This document shows, piece by piece, positions 16,916 to 26,092 of a stretch of DNA of 64,000 nt (positions are counted from its first letter, which is position 1; each line of letters opens with the position of its first letter). This DNA is from Lysobacter sp. KIS68-7 (GTDB taxonomy: Bacteria; Pseudomonadota; Gammaproteobacteria; Xanthomonadales; Xanthomonadaceae), in contig NZ_CP089925.1 of NCBI RefSeq assembly GCF_021284745.1, positions 2,107,001 to 2,171,000 of the forward strand, written 5' to 3'. Under the pieces are notes generated by a model, which was given only the letters and a program-made list of their open reading frames with translations, was not told where the DNA came from and ran no database searches. The position numbers were made by a program, and so were the translations under genes.

Positions 16916-18384
16916 GGCGTGGGGGCGTTCGCGGAAGAGGTGGACGTCGTGGAATTCGAAAGATCGATCGGATGCGCGATGGCCAGGCCGCCACCGAGCG
17001 CGCGCTGCAGGTTCACCGTGGCGGCGAGCCGTTGCGCGCGCAGCGTGTCGAGGGTCTGGTCGACCTGGAACAGCGCGCGCTGCGCGACGAGGACGTCGAG
17101 CTGCGTGCCCAGGCCTGCGCGATAACGCGCGGTGGACAATTCGTACGCGCGTTGCGCGGCGTTGCGACCTTCGTTCGCGGTCGCCAGCTGCCCATCGAGT
17201 GCGCGCGCGGAGACCACGGCATCGGCGACTTCATGCACCGCACCGACCAGCGTCTGGTCGTAGTCGGCGACGGCGAGGTCGTATTCGGCGTCGGTCTTCG
17301 CAAGCTGGTTGCGCAGGCGGCCGCCGTCGAAGATCGGCAGGCTCAGCGCAGGGCCGCCGCCGGCGAGGAAGGCGTCGCTCGAGAACAGATCGGAGGCGTG
17401 GCCCGCGGCGAGGCCGACCAGGGCGGTGAGGTTCACGCTCGGATAGAACGCGGTTTTCGCGCTGTGGATGCGTTCGCCCGCGCCTTCCACGCGCCAGCGC
17501 GCGGCGACGACGTCGGGACGATGGCCGAGCAATTCGCTCGGCAACACATCGGGCACCGCGGCTGGCTGCGCCTTGAGCACCGACGGCGCCTGGATCGACA
17601 GGCCGCGATCGGGGCCCTTGCCGAGCAGCGCGGCGAGCGCGTTGCGTGCGAGGTCTGCCTGCTGTCGCGCGGCCTGCGCCGCTTCGCGCGCGGCGGCGAC
17701 GGTCACTTCGGCGCTGCGCAGCTGCAACTGGTTATCCAGGCCCGCGTCGACGCGTTGCTTCGACAGCGAGGCCAGGCTGGTGGCGCGCGTGGATTCCGCA
17801 TTCGCCGTCGCTTCGGCGGCGGTGGCCTGTGCGAACACGATGTAGGTCTGCGCGATGTTGGATGCGAGCACGAGTCGCGCGGCCTGCGCATCGATTTCCG
17901 CGGCGCGCGCCTGGTCGAGCGTGGCGCGCCAATCGGCGGCGTGCCCACCCCACAGGTCCAGGCTCCAATGGAAGGTGAGGCCGAGCAGGGTGAAGGGCAG
18001 ATAGCTGCCGCCGAGGTCGGGGCCGCCCACCGTTTCGGGGATCACCACGCCGCTGTATTGCGCGGTGGCGGACAGCGATGGCTTGCGTGCCGAATCGGCG
18101 ATGCCCGCCTGCGCGACGGCCTGGCGCACGCGCGCATCGGCCGCGGCCAGCGTCGGCGTACCCGCGAGCGCTTCGGTGATCAGCGCGTCGAGTTGCGGAT
18201 CGCCGAGCACGGTCCACCACTGCTGCGTGGGGAACTGCGCATCGGAGGTGGCCTTGAAGGATTGCTTCGTCGCCAGCGTGGCGTTCGCATCGCGCGGCTG
18301 CGAAGCAGGCGCGAGGCCGTGCGTACTGGCGCAACCGGCGAGGATCGTCGCGAGCGCCAGTGCGGAGATTCGGGGGAAACGCAT
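16912..18384 (-). CDS. NodT/OprM-family outer-membrane efflux lipoprotein
   Basis: The protein has 490 residues from ATG 18384. A lipoprotein signal ends LATILAGC (Cys18). Two outer-membrane-efflux (TolC-like) repeats span about 70-260 and 280-470, with the typical Ala/Arg-rich coiled coils. The frame continues upstream into marR, but the lipobox places the start at 18384, 4 bases after the marR stop. It supplies the outer-membrane duct for EmrAB. Confidence 0.92.
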   Translation of the reverse strand: MRFPRISALALATILAGCASTHGLAPASQPRDANATLATKQSFKATSDAQFPTQQWWTVLGDPQLDALITEALAGTPTLAAADARVRQAVAQAGIADSARKPSLSATAQYSGVVIPETVGGPDLGGSYLPFTLLGLTFHWSLDLWGGHAADWRATLDQARAAEIDAQAARLVLASNIAQTYIVFAQATAAEATANAESTRATSLASLSKQRVDAGLDNQLQLRSAEVTVAAAREAAQAARQQADLARNALAALLGKGPDRGLSIQAPSVLKAQPAAVPDVLPSELLGHRPDVVAARWRVEGAGERIHSAKTAFYPSVNLTALVGLAAGHASDLFSSDAFLAGGGPALSLPIFDGGRLRNQLAKTDAEYDLAVADYDQTLVGAVHEVADAVVSARALDGQLATANEGRNAAQRAYELSTARYRAGLGTQLDVLVAQRALFQVDQTLDTLRAQRLAATVNLQRALGGGLAIAHPIDLSNSTTSTSSANAPTP

Positions 18385-18388
18385 TCGA

Positions 18389-18847
18389 TCAGTCCTCGGC
18401 CGCGAGGTTGTCGCGGACCTGCATGAGCAAGCGGGTGAGTTCCGTCTGTTCGGCTTCGGAGAGGTTCGCCATCGCCTGGTCGTGCACGCGCTGCGCGGAA
18501 GGAGAGATCTCCTTCCACAGCGCATTGCCTGCGTCGGTGAGGCGGATCTGTACGGCACGGCGGTCGCCGGGGACCGCATCGCGCGCGATCAGGCCTCGCT
18601 CTTCGAGCTTGTCGAGCAGGCGGGTCATCGCGCCGGGGTGCAGGTAGGCGGCGCGCGCCAGTTCGGTCGTGCCGGACGAGCCGTAGGCGAGCGTCTTCAG
18701 GGTGATGTACTGGCTGAAGTTGAGCTCATGGCCGGCGGCGGCGAGCTCGCGCTCCATCCGGGCCCACATGGCGTCGCGGACCTGGCGGAACAGCAGGCCC
18801 AGGCTGGAGCCGCTGCAGACAGCCGGGGTGTCGGGAGGCGTATTCAT
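18389..18847 (-). CDS. MarR-family repressor of the efflux operon
   Basis: The 152-residue winged-helix regulator has helices around 30-55 and an HTH near 58-80 (TTELARAAYLHPGAMTRLL). The wing contains the family hallmark DAVPGDRRAVQIRLT near 95-110. It is first in the operon with OMF-emrA-emrB, like EmrR-EmrAB. It probably represses its own operon and is released by phenolic or drug ligands. ATG 18847 was preferred over the upstream frame extension (18874) because homologues begin shortly before the first helix. Confidence 0.92.
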   Translation of the reverse strand: MNTPPDTPAVCSGSSLGLLFRQVRDAMWARMERELAAAGHELNFSQYITLKTLAYGSSGTTELARAAYLHPGAMTRLLDKLEERGLIARDAVPGDRRAVQIRLTDAGNALWKEISPSAQRVHDQAMANLSEAEQTELTRLLMQVRDNLAAED

Positions 18848-18871
18848 GGGCCGGCATGATGGATGCCGACG

Positions 18872-18910
18872 CAATAGTTGTCAATGCAAGTATTGTGAAG
18901 GCGACTATTG
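18872..18910 (-). promoter_or_regulatory. Inverted repeat upstream of marR, candidate operator/promoter
   Basis: CAATAGT (18872-18878) and ACTATTG (18904-18910) form a perfect inverted repeat 25 bases apart in the 80-bp gap between marR and the CcsA-like gene. Inside lies a second AT-rich partial dyad, CAATGCAAGTATTG (18882-18895). The minus strand reads TTGACA at 18884-18879 and TTCACA N17 TATTGC across the segment. This is where a MarR dimer and RNA polymerase would compete. Confidence 0.6.
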
Positions 18911-18927
18911 CATCGACGCCCATTCAG

Positions 18928-19710
18928 CTACACGCGCTTGAGCACCATCTCCAGCACGAACTGGCTGCCGAAGAAGGCCAGCATCAGCAGGGCCATGGCG
19001 CCGAGGGTCCAGCGGACCGCCACCGCGCCGCGCCAGCCCCGGCGCCAGCGGCCGAGCAGCAGGGCACCGAAGGCCAGCCACGACAGGATGCTCAGCACCG
19101 TCTTGTGGACCAGGTGCTGGGCAAGCAGGTTTTCGACGAACAGCACGCCCGTCAGCAGCGTCAGCGTGAGCAGCACGAAGCCGACGCCGATCGTGCGGAA
19201 CAGCAGCGATTCGAGTTCGGTCAGCGGCGGCAACGCGCGCAGCCAGCCGCGGAATTCGCGCCGACGCAATGCACGCTCCTGCGCCCACAGGAACAAGGCG
19301 AGCACGGCGGCGATCCCCAGCGTTGCGTAGGCCAGCAAGGCGCACCACGCATGCAACTGCAATCGCCAGTCGAGCGGCGATGCGGGCACGTGGCCGTACG
19401 CGGCATAGGCGAGCGCGAAGATCGCCGCGATCGGGAACACCAGGACGCCGAGCGCCGCCATGCGCCCGTTCGCGCCGTACAACGTGGTCAGCGCCGCCAT
19501 GCCCAGGCTCACCAGCGACAGCGCGGCGAAAAAGTGCATGTCCGCGGTGCCGCTGGCCTGCCAGGCGGTGGCATGCGCGGCCGCATGCGTGGCGACACCG
19601 ATGACGGCGGGGATGAGCCACGCGCGGCCGTGCGAATCGCGGGAGACCCCGCGGGCGAGCAGGCCGGCGGCGACGAGGTAGGCGAGGGCGGCGATGAATG
19701 CGAGCGTCAT
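18928..19710 (-). CDS. CcsA/YpjD-like cytochrome-c-assembly membrane protein
   Basis: The 260-residue protein has eight hydrophobic segments and the CcsA/CcmC-type core (LQLHAWCALLAYATLGIAA around 120-140). It is the inner-membrane protein commonly encoded beside ffh in proteobacteria. The family handles heme or cytochrome-c maturation in some members, but YpjD-type homologues are linked to metal tolerance and have no settled role. It is divergent from ffh with 63 bases between starts. Confidence 0.85.
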   Translation of the reverse strand: MTLAFIAALAYLVAAGLLARGVSRDSHGRAWLIPAVIGVATHAAAHATAWQASGTADMHFFAALSLVSLGMAALTTLYGANGRMAALGVLVFPIAAIFALAYAAYGHVPASPLDWRLQLHAWCALLAYATLGIAAVLALFLWAQERALRRREFRGWLRALPPLTELESLLFRTIGVGFVLLTLTLLTGVLFVENLLAQHLVHKTVLSILSWLAFGALLLGRWRRGWRGAVAVRWTLGAMALLMLAFFGSQFVLEMVLKRV

Positions 19711-19738
19711 GCGGCGGAGTGTGCCACGGGCGAGGGGC

Positions 19739-19744
19739 TATACT
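19739..19744 (+). promoter_or_regulatory. Candidate -10 box of ffh
   Basis: TATACT lies 29 bases before the ffh ATG in the divergent gap. No convincing -35 is visible. Confidence 0.5.
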
Positions 19745-19773
19745 TCGCGGCCGTTTTTCGACTCGCCGATCCC

Positions 19774-21144
19774 ATGTTCGAATCCCTGACCCAGCGCCTG
19801 TCCGGCACCATCGAGCGCCTGCGCGGCCGCGGTCGCCTGAGCGAAGAGAACATCCGCGAGTCCCTGCGCGAAGTCCGCATCGCGTTGCTGGAAGCCGACG
19901 TCGCACTGCCGGTCGTGCAGGCGCTGGTCGAGCGCATCAAGGTGCGTGCGGTCGGCCAGGAAGTGCTGAAGTCGCTGACGCCCGGCCAGGCGCTGATCAA
20001 GGTCGTGCGCGACGAGCTCACCACGGTGATGGGCTCGGCCACCAGCGATCTGAACCTCAACGTGCCGGCGCCCGCCGTGGTCCTGATGGCCGGCCTGCAG
20101 GGCGCGGGCAAGACCACCACGGTGGCCAAGCTCGCCAAGCACCTCAAGGAACGTCGCAAGAAGAAGGTCATGGTGGTGTCGGCGGACGTGTACCGCCCCG
20201 CCGCGATCGAGCAGCTGAAGACGCTCGCGCAGCAGGTCGACGTGCTGTTCTTCCCGTCGGATCCCTCGCAGAAGCCCGAGGCGATCGTGCGCGCCGCCAT
20301 CGACGATGCGCGCAAGTCCTACGTCGACGTGCTCATCGTCGACACCGCGGGCCGCACCAGCATCGACGACGCGATGATGCGCGAGATCCAGGCGCTGCAT
20401 GCCGCGGTGTCGCCGGTCGAAACGCTGTTCGTCGTCGACTCGATGACCGGCCAGGACGCCGCGGTCACCGCGAAGCATTTCGGCGAAGCACTCCCGCTCA
20501 CCGGCGTGGTGCTCACCAAGACCGACGGCGACGCACGCGGCGGCGCCGCGCTGTCGGTTCGCTACATCACCGGCAAGCCGATCAAGTTCATGGGCACGGG
20601 CGAGAAGCCCGATGGCCTGGATGTCTTCCATCCCGACCGCGTCGCCAGCCGCATCCTCGACATGGGCGATGTGCTCTCGCTCGTCGAACAGGTCGAGCAG
20701 CAGGTCGACAAGGACAAGGCGGCCAAGCTCGCGGAGAAGGTGGCCAAGGGCAAGCGCTTCAACCTCGAGGACATGCGCGACCAGCTCGAGCAGATGCAGA
20801 ACATGGGCGGCCTGCACGGGCTCATGGACAAGCTGCCGGGCATCGGCCAGATCCCCGAGAACCTGAAGAGCCAGGTCACCGGCAAGGAAGTGCCGCGCAT
20901 GATGGCGATCATCGGGTCGATGACGCCGCGCGAGCGCAAGAACCCGCACCTGCTCAACGGCTCGCGCCGGGCGCGCATCGCGCGCGGCTCCGGCACCTCA
21001 CCGGCCGACGTCAACAAGCTGCTCAAGCAGTTCCAGCAGATGGAAAAGATGATGGGCAAGCTCGGCTCGGGCGGCATGAAGGGCCTGATGCGGGGCATGA
21101 AGGGCATGATGGGTGGACGCGGCGGGATGCCGCCGTTCCGCTGA
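19774..21144 (+). CDS. ffh: Signal recognition particle protein Ffh
   Basis: The 456-residue SRP GTPase has an N-domain helical bundle to about 85. The G domain has GLQGAGKTT near 107-115, DTAGR at about 190 and TKTDGDARGG near 248. The methionine-rich M domain ends in a run of MKG/MRG repeats (about 425-456) that binds signal peptides and 4.5S RNA. It targets inner-membrane proteins to FtsY/SecYEG. Length matches the family. ATG 19774 (MFESLTQRL) is the conserved start; the same frame is open for 900 bases upstream but carries no homology. Confidence 0.97.
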   Translation: MFESLTQRLSGTIERLRGRGRLSEENIRESLREVRIALLEADVALPVVQALVERIKVRAVGQEVLKSLTPGQALIKVVRDELTTVMGSATSDLNLNVPAPAVVLMAGLQGAGKTTTVAKLAKHLKERRKKKVMVVSADVYRPAAIEQLKTLAQQVDVLFFPSDPSQKPEAIVRAAIDDARKSYVDVLIVDTAGRTSIDDAMMREIQALHAAVSPVETLFVVDSMTGQDAAVTAKHFGEALPLTGVVLTKTDGDARGGAALSVRYITGKPIKFMGTGEKPDGLDVFHPDRVASRILDMGDVLSLVEQVEQQVDKDKAAKLAEKVAKGKRFNLEDMRDQLEQMQNMGGLHGLMDKLPGIGQIPENLKSQVTGKEVPRMMAIIGSMTPRERKNPHLLNGSRRARIARGSGTSPADVNKLLKQFQQMEKMMGKLGSGGMKGLMRGMKGMMGGRGGMPPFR

Positions 21145-21241
21145 TCCATGCGATGAATTCCCGTTGTTGATGTCGGCGCGACTCCTGTAAGGTCGGCCGG
21201 CCGGCTGGGGAGCCGGTTTCACCTCCAGGGGATCACTGCAC

Positions 21242-22318
21242 ATGGATTACGGCATTCCGGCGCCGCCGGGCGGCTTTCCGTCGCCTGCGCCCGTCACGCG
21301 CCATCGTCCCGAATTCACGGGCAAGGCCGGCGAATACTTCGGCATCTGGTTCGTCAATCTCATCCTGACGATCGTCACGCTCGGCATCTATTCGGCGTGG
21401 GCGAAGGTCCGCACCGAGCGTTACTTCTACGGCCACACGCGGCTGGCGGGCGCGAGCTTCGAATACCTTGCCTCGCCGATCGCGATCCTGCGCGGACGCC
21501 TGATCGCGTATGCGGTGGTGATCGCGCTCGGCCTGAGCTTTCGCTTCGCGCCGATGCTCTACGTCGCGCTCTTTGCGGCGATCAGCCTGGCGATGCCGAT
21601 GATCATCGTGCTCGGGCTGCGGTTCCATGCGCGCAACTCGGCGTGGCGCGGCATCCGGTTCCGTTTCGACGAGTCGCTCGATGCGGCTTACGGCCCCTTC
21701 ATGGGCTGGCCGATCCTGCAGACGGTGACGCTCTCGTTGTTGTTCCCGATGGCCAAGCGCCGGCAGCACGAGTTCGTCGTCGAAGGACACAAGTTGGGCA
21801 ACGTGCGGTTCCGCTTCGACGCGCCCGGCGAGGACTACTACAAGTACTACGGCATCGCGATCGGGCTGGGCGTTGCCTGGTTGGTGGCGGCAAGCCTGAT
21901 GGTCGGCGCGGTCGTCTCGGCGTTCGGCGTGGGCAAGCCGGGCGCACCCGGCGCCGAAGTGCTCGCGGGCGTCGCCATGTTCTACCTCGGGTTCTTCGCG
22001 CTGATCGTGTACGTGCGCACCAAATACAAGAACCTGTTCTGGAACAACGCACGCCTGGACCTGCATCGCTTCGAATCCACGCTTCGTGCGCGCGACATGC
22101 TGTGGATCTACGTGTCGAACGGCGTGGCGATCCTGTGCTCGGTCGGCCTGCTCGTGCCGTGGGCGATGGTGCGCCTGGCGCGTTATCGCGCCGAGCATTT
22201 CACGCTGCTGGCGCGCGATGCGCTGGACGGCTTCGAGGCACGCAACGAAGGCCAGCGCAGCGCCGTCGGCGAAGAGCTGGTCAGCGCGCTCGACGCCGGC
22301 CTGGACCTCGGCTTCTGA
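21242..22318 (+). CDS. DUF898 (YjgN-family) inner-membrane protein
   Basis: The 358-residue protein has about seven membrane segments. It shows the duplicated DUF898 signature: F-T-G-KAGEYFGIWFVN near 24-38, LGIYSAWAKVRTERYFYGHT near 50-69, and a second half with a parallel pattern around LLVPWAMVRLARYR. Function is unknown. It is translationally coupled to an M48 protease (4-base overlap), a neighbour pair that suggests a membrane quality-control or envelope role. Confidence 0.87.
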   Translation: MDYGIPAPPGGFPSPAPVTRHRPEFTGKAGEYFGIWFVNLILTIVTLGIYSAWAKVRTERYFYGHTRLAGASFEYLASPIAILRGRLIAYAVVIALGLSFRFAPMLYVALFAAISLAMPMIIVLGLRFHARNSAWRGIRFRFDESLDAAYGPFMGWPILQTVTLSLLFPMAKRRQHEFVVEGHKLGNVRFRFDAPGEDYYKYYGIAIGLGVAWLVAASLMVGAVVSAFGVGKPGAPGAEVLAGVAMFYLGFFALIVYVRTKYKNLFWNNARLDLHRFESTLRARDMLWIYVSNGVAILCSVGLLVPWAMVRLARYRAEHFTLLARDALDGFEARNEGQRSAVGEELVSALDAGLDLGF

Positions 22319-23346
22319 GCGAGCTCGCCGGCCACTGGTGCGACGGACGCTCCAGCCGCATCCGCCCCGTGCGGTTGCGGCTGGAAGCGGCGCACACGTT
22401 GCACATCGAAAGCGACGACGCGCCGCCGGAAGCATGGCCGGTCGCGGAGATCTCCGTCAGCCCGAGGCTCGGGTCGACGCCGCGCATCCTGCGTTTCGCG
22501 GGGGGCGGACAGATCGAATGCCAGGACTCGCCTCTGCTGGAAGCGTGGTTCCCCACGAGGCGCGAGAGTCGCGTGGAAGCCTTCGCCGACTGGCTGGAGC
22601 GTCGGCGCACGGCGATCGTCGCGGCCGCGGCGGTGACGGTGCTCGCGACCGTGGCGTTCGTGAAGTTCGGGGTGCCGTGGATCGCCACGCGCGTGGCAGA
22701 ACACATGCCTGCGTCGGTTGAGCACCACCTCACCTCGCAGGTCGTCGCGATGCTCGAGAAGACGCACTTCCATCCGACCGCGATCGCGGCCGAGCGCCAG
22801 GCGCGATTGCGCGTGGGCTTCGCCGACCTCGTTCGCGGCGAACCGCGCGCCGACCAGATGCAGGTCGTCTTCGTCGCCTCGCCCTCGATCGGGCCGAACG
22901 CGTTCGCCCTGCCGGACGGTCGCATCTACATCACCGACCAGCTCGTCGCGCTGGCGGACGACGACGATGAACTGCTCTCGGTGCTGGCGCACGAAGCCGG
23001 GCACCACGTGCATCGCCACGGCATGCGGCTGGCGATCGAGAGTTCGTCGGTGCTCGTGGCCACGGGCCTGATGTTCGGCGACGTGTCGGGGTCCTCGATC
23101 GCGGTCGCGGTGCCGGCCGCGTTGCTGAACAGCGGGTTCTCGCGGGAGCACGAACGTGAGGCCGATGCCTATGCGATCGACCTGCTGAAGCGCCGGCGCG
23201 TGGCGCCGACGGCCTTCGCCCGCATGCTCCGCCGCCTGGAACAGGACCAGCGCAACGAGCCGGGTGGCGTGGTCGGCTATCTGTCGACCCATCCCCCGAC
23301 CCCGGAGCGGATCCGGGCCGCGGAAGCGGCCGCAGCGGGGCGGTAG
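22315..23346 (+). CDS. M48-family metallopeptidase, membrane-anchored
   Basis: The protein has about 343 residues if it starts at CTG 22315. The zinc motif HEAGH is at 226-230, with the third-ligand region HEREADAYA about 55 residues later. One membrane segment (about 97-115) precedes the catalytic domain. An N-terminal small domain beginning [16 protein letters not shown] matches the domain common in this M48 branch. To include it the only option is CTG 22315, which overlaps the DUF898 stop as CTGA. The first conventional start is GTG 22369, which cuts into the domain. It is probably a periplasm-facing or membrane quality-control protease. Confidence 0.85.
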   Translation: MSELAGHWCDGRSSRIRPVRLRLEAAHTLHIESDDAPPEAWPVAEISVSPRLGSTPRILRFAGGGQIECQDSPLLEAWFPTRRESRVEAFADWLERRRTAIVAAAAVTVLATVAFVKFGVPWIATRVAEHMPASVEHHLTSQVVAMLEKTHFHPTAIAAERQARLRVGFADLVRGEPRADQMQVVFVASPSIGPNAFALPDGRIYITDQLVALADDDDELLSVLAHEAGHHVHRHGMRLAIESSSVLVATGLMFGDVSGSSIAVAVPAALLNSGFSREHEREADAYAIDLLKRRRVAPTAFARMLRRLEQDQRNEPGGVVGYLSTHPPTPERIRAAEAAAAGR

Positions 23347-23405
23347 GCGAGGGCGGGCGTGCGGGCCGGGCGGGTGGCGGGTTCCCTCGCGCCCATTCAA
23401 TGGCT

Positions 23406-23411
23406 TAGAAT
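23406..23411 (+). promoter_or_regulatory. Candidate -10 of the rpsP operon
   Basis: TAGAAT stands out in a GC-rich 118-bp gap, 53 bases before rpsP. A weak TTCCCT lies 18 bases upstream. The leader to 23464 has no ORF. Confidence 0.5.
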
Positions 23412-23464
23412 CGCCGGCTTACCTCGGCACCCTGCCGACTGGGCAACACAGGAAACTCCGCACC

Positions 23465-23722
23465 ATGGTCAAGATTCGCCTCACCCGCGGCGGCGCGAAG
23501 AAGCGCCCCTTCTACCACATCATCGTCACCGACAGCCGCAGCGCGCGCGACGGCCGCAACATCGAGCGCCTGGGTTTCTACAACCCGATCGCGTCGGGCG
23601 CCGAGAAGTCGGTGGAACTGAACACCGAACGCCTGACCTACTGGATCGGCAAGGGTGCGCAGATGACCGACAAGGTCGCCAACCTCGCCAAGCAGGCCGC
23701 CTCGGCCGCTCCGGCTGCCTGA
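23465..23722 (+). CDS. rpsP: 30S ribosomal protein S16
   Basis: The 85-residue S16 has the universal start [19 protein letters not shown] and the block [14 protein letters not shown]. It binds 16S rRNA early in 30S assembly. It is first gene of rpsP-rimM-trmD(-rplS), the standard proteobacterial order. The C-terminus is Ala-rich (AASAAPAA). ATG 23465 is unambiguous. Confidence 0.98.
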   Translation: MVKIRLTRGGAKKRPFYHIIVTDSRSARDGRNIERLGFYNPIASGAEKSVELNTERLTYWIGKGAQMTDKVANLAKQAASAAPAA

Positions 23723-23756
23723 TTCCGGTGCATTCGCGCAACGCGCGAATCCCCGC

Positions 23757-24281
23757 ATGAGCGACATCGACGACGCCCCACAGAAGACGATTCTGCTGGG
23801 GCGTTTTCATGGCGCCTTCGGGATCAAGGGCGAAGTGAAGCTCGAAAGCTTCACCGACCCGCCCGAACGCATCTTCCGTTACCAGCCATGGACCCTGCGC
23901 GATGCGCAGGGCCACGAGCGCGCGTGCGCCGATGCGCGCGGTCGCGCCACCGCCAAGGGCGTGGTCGCGCGTCTGTCGGACCTCGAAGACCGCGATTCCG
24001 CGGACGCGATGCGCGGCACCGAAGTCTGGGTCGCGCGCTCCGCACTGCCACCACCGGCGCCCGGCGAGTATTACTGGGTCGACCTGGAGGGCCTGCGCGT
24101 GGTGAACCTGGAAGGCGTGTCCTTCGGCACCGTCTCGCACCTGTTCTCCACCGGCGCCAACGACGTGCTCGTGGCGCAGGGCGATCGCGAACGCATGATT
24201 CCCTTCGTCGAACCCGATTACATCAAGTCGGTCGACTTCGACGCGGGCCTGGTCACCGTCGATTGGGATGCGGATTTCTGA
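23757..24281 (+). CDS. rimM: Ribosome maturation factor RimM
   Basis: The 174-residue protein has a RimM N-terminal beta-barrel ([28 protein letters not shown], about 12-40, split by the usual GxxGxxG) and a PRC-barrel C-terminal half (YYWVDLEGL near 103-111, [13 protein letters not shown] near 150). It assists 30S head assembly with S19. The TGA overlaps the trmD ATG by one base (TGATG). Confidence 0.96.
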   Translation: MSDIDDAPQKTILLGRFHGAFGIKGEVKLESFTDPPERIFRYQPWTLRDAQGHERACADARGRATAKGVVARLSDLEDRDSADAMRGTEVWVARSALPPPAPGEYYWVDLEGLRVVNLEGVSFGTVSHLFSTGANDVLVAQGDRERMIPFVEPDYIKSVDFDAGLVTVDWDADF

Positions 24282-25051
24282 TGCGCGTCGACATCGTCAG
24301 CCTGTTCCCCGAATTCATCGACCAGTGCTCCGCCTTCGGCGTGGTCGGGCGTGCGCGCGAGCGCGGCCTGCTCTCGCTGCACGGCTGGAACCCGCGCGAT
24401 TACGCGACCGGCAACTACCGGCGCGTCGACGACCGCCCCTTCGGCGGCGGTCCCGGCATGGTGATGTTGATCGATCCCCTTCGCGCGGCGATCGAAGCAG
24501 CACGCGCCGCCGATCCGGCCGAAACGAAGGTCGTCTACCTCAGCCCGCAAGGCCCGCGCCTGACCCAGGCCAAGGTCCGCGAGCTCGCCGCGCGTCCACG
24601 CCTGGTCCTGCTGTGCGGCCGCTACGAGGGCATCGACGAGCGCCTGATCGAGGCGGAAGTCGACGAGGAACTGTCGATCGGCGATTACGTCCTGTCGGGC
24701 GGCGAGCTGGCGGCGGCGGTGGTCGTGGATGCGGTCGCCCGTCTGCAGGAGGGCGCCCTGAACGACGCCGACTCGGCCACCCAGGACAGCTTCGAGGCCG
24801 ACGGCCTGCTCGATTGCCCGCATTACACGCGGCCGGTCGAACACGCGCTGGGGCAGGTCCCCGAGGTCCTGTTGTCGGGCAACCATGCGGAAATCGCGCG
24901 CTGGCGGCGCATGGAATCCCTCGGCCGCACCTGGCTCCGCCGGCCGGACCTCATGGACGAGAAAAGCCTGAACAAGGCCGACCGCGCCTTGCTCGACACC
25001 TTCCGCAGCCGCTACCTCCGCGGCCTGGATGAATCGGACGGGGACGCGTAA
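24281..25051 (+). CDS. trmD: tRNA (guanine37-N1)-methyltransferase TrmD
   Basis: The 256-residue SPOUT methyltransferase starts [11 protein letters not shown]. It has the motif [14 protein letters not shown] near 47-60 and the knotted SAM site [10 protein letters not shown] near 137-146. It modifies G37 next to the anticodon and prevents +1 frameshifting. The ATG overlaps the rimM stop by one base. The C-terminal domain is full length. Confidence 0.97.
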   Translation: MRVDIVSLFPEFIDQCSAFGVVGRARERGLLSLHGWNPRDYATGNYRRVDDRPFGGGPGMVMLIDPLRAAIEAARAADPAETKVVYLSPQGPRLTQAKVRELAARPRLVLLCGRYEGIDERLIEAEVDEELSIGDYVLSGGELAAAVVVDAVARLQEGALNDADSATQDSFEADGLLDCPHYTRPVEHALGQVPEVLLSGNHAEIARWRRMESLGRTWLRRPDLMDEKSLNKADRALLDTFRSRYLRGLDESDGDA

Positions 25052-25098
25052 GCCCCCGGCCGTCAACGAAAAGCTAGCCATATCGTGCCGGAGCCCGC

Positions 25099-25104
25099 TA
25101 GAAT
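25099..25104 (+). promoter_or_regulatory. Candidate -10 ahead of rplS
   Basis: TAGAAT in GCTAGAATGCGCGG, 60 bases before rplS, resembles the rpsP box. It suggests rplS also has its own promoter in the 113-bp gap after trmD. Confidence 0.45.
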
Positions 25105-25164
25105 GCGCGGCTTCGCGTCAACCGTCGCCGCCGTGAGGCGCGACCACCTCCAACAGGCCGTCCC

Positions 25165-25572
25165 ATGAACAAGCCCTCGCTCAACACCCTGCTGCAGAAT
25201 TTCGAAGCCGACCAGATCCAGCGCAAGCTGCCCGACTTCGGCCCCGGCGACACCGTGGTCGTCAACGTCAAGGTCAAGGAAGGCAACCGCGAACGCATCC
25301 AGGCCTACGAAGGCGTGGTCATCGGCAAGAAGAACGCGGGCCTGAACTCGGCCTTCACCGTGCGCAAGATCTCGCACGGCTTCGGCGTCGAGCGCGTGTT
25401 CCAGACCCACAGCGCCGCCATCGACTCGGTCGAAGTGAAGCGCCGCGGCGACGTGCGTGCGGGCAAGCTGTATTACCTCCGTGGCCTGGAAGGCAAGGCT
25501 GCGCGCATCAAGGAAGACCTGGCCGGCAACGCCAAGGCCAAGGCGGCCGCTGCCGCCGCTGCGCAGCAGTAA
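25165..25572 (+). CDS. rplS: 50S ribosomal protein L19
   Basis: The 135-residue L19 has the conserved blocks [20 protein letters not shown] (about 24-43) and [34 protein letters not shown]. It lies at the 30S-50S interface. The Ala/Lys-rich tail ([12 protein letters not shown]) extends beyond the usual end, as often in high-GC relatives. A stem-loop follows. Confidence 0.98.
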   Translation: MNKPSLNTLLQNFEADQIQRKLPDFGPGDTVVVNVKVKEGNRERIQAYEGVVIGKKNAGLNSAFTVRKISHGFGVERVFQTHSAAIDSVEVKRRGDVRAGKLYYLRGLEGKAARIKEDLAGNAKAKAAAAAAAQQ

Positions 25573-25606
25573 TCTTTCGCCACATCGCGCACGCGTTGCG
25601 CGCACG

Positions 25607-25629
25607 ACGACCGCCCTCGTGGCGGTCGT
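25607..25629 (+). terminator. Stem-loop after rplS, probable terminator
   Basis: ACGACCGCC (25607-25615) pairs with GGCGGTCGT (25621-25629) over a 5-base loop, followed by TGCGTTTCC. The T-tract is weak, so the evidence is moderate. Confidence 0.6.
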
Positions 25630-25665
25630 TGCGTTTCCGGACATGCAAACGCGCACACTTCGCCC

Positions 25666-26088
25666 ATGACGCAACCGACTCCACACGCCGCGACACTGCC
25701 CCAAGCGGGCGTGCGCATCGATGTGTGGCTGTGGGCCGCGCGCTTCTTCAAGACGCGCAGCCTGGCCAAGCAGGCGATCGAAACCGGCAAGGTGGAGATC
25801 GGCGGACAGCGTGCGAAGGCCTCGCGTGCGGTGCACGTGGGCGACGCAATGGTGATCGCGCGGGGCGAGGAGCGCTTCGAGATCGAAGTGCGCGGTTTGT
25901 CCGACACGCGCGGTCCCGCGCCGATCGCGCAGGCCTTGTATGCGGAGAGCGAAGCATCGAAGGCACGTCGTGCCAACGAACGCGCGACCCGCGCCGCCGA
26001 GCGCGCCGGTTACCAGGCGCCCGAAACCAAGCCCGACAAACGCGCGCGCCGATTGATCCGCGCGCTGGGCGACATCGACGCGCTCTGA
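25666..26088 (+). CDS. hslR: S4-domain RNA-binding protein, Hsp15/HslR family
   Basis: The 140-residue protein has an S4 fold at 11-75 (RIDVWLWAARFFKTRSLAKQ, KVEIGGQRAKASRAVHVGD) and a basic Arg/Lys tail. Hsp15 binds stalled 50S subunits carrying nascent chain-tRNA and recycles them. It is convergent with mutS with only 4 bases between the stops and no terminator hairpin. Confidence 0.93.
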   Translation: MTQPTPHAATLPQAGVRIDVWLWAARFFKTRSLAKQAIETGKVEIGGQRAKASRAVHVGDAMVIARGEERFEIEVRGLSDTRGPAPIAQALYAESEASKARRANERATRAAERAGYQAPETKPDKRARRLIRALGDIDAL

Positions 26089-26092
26089 CGCG

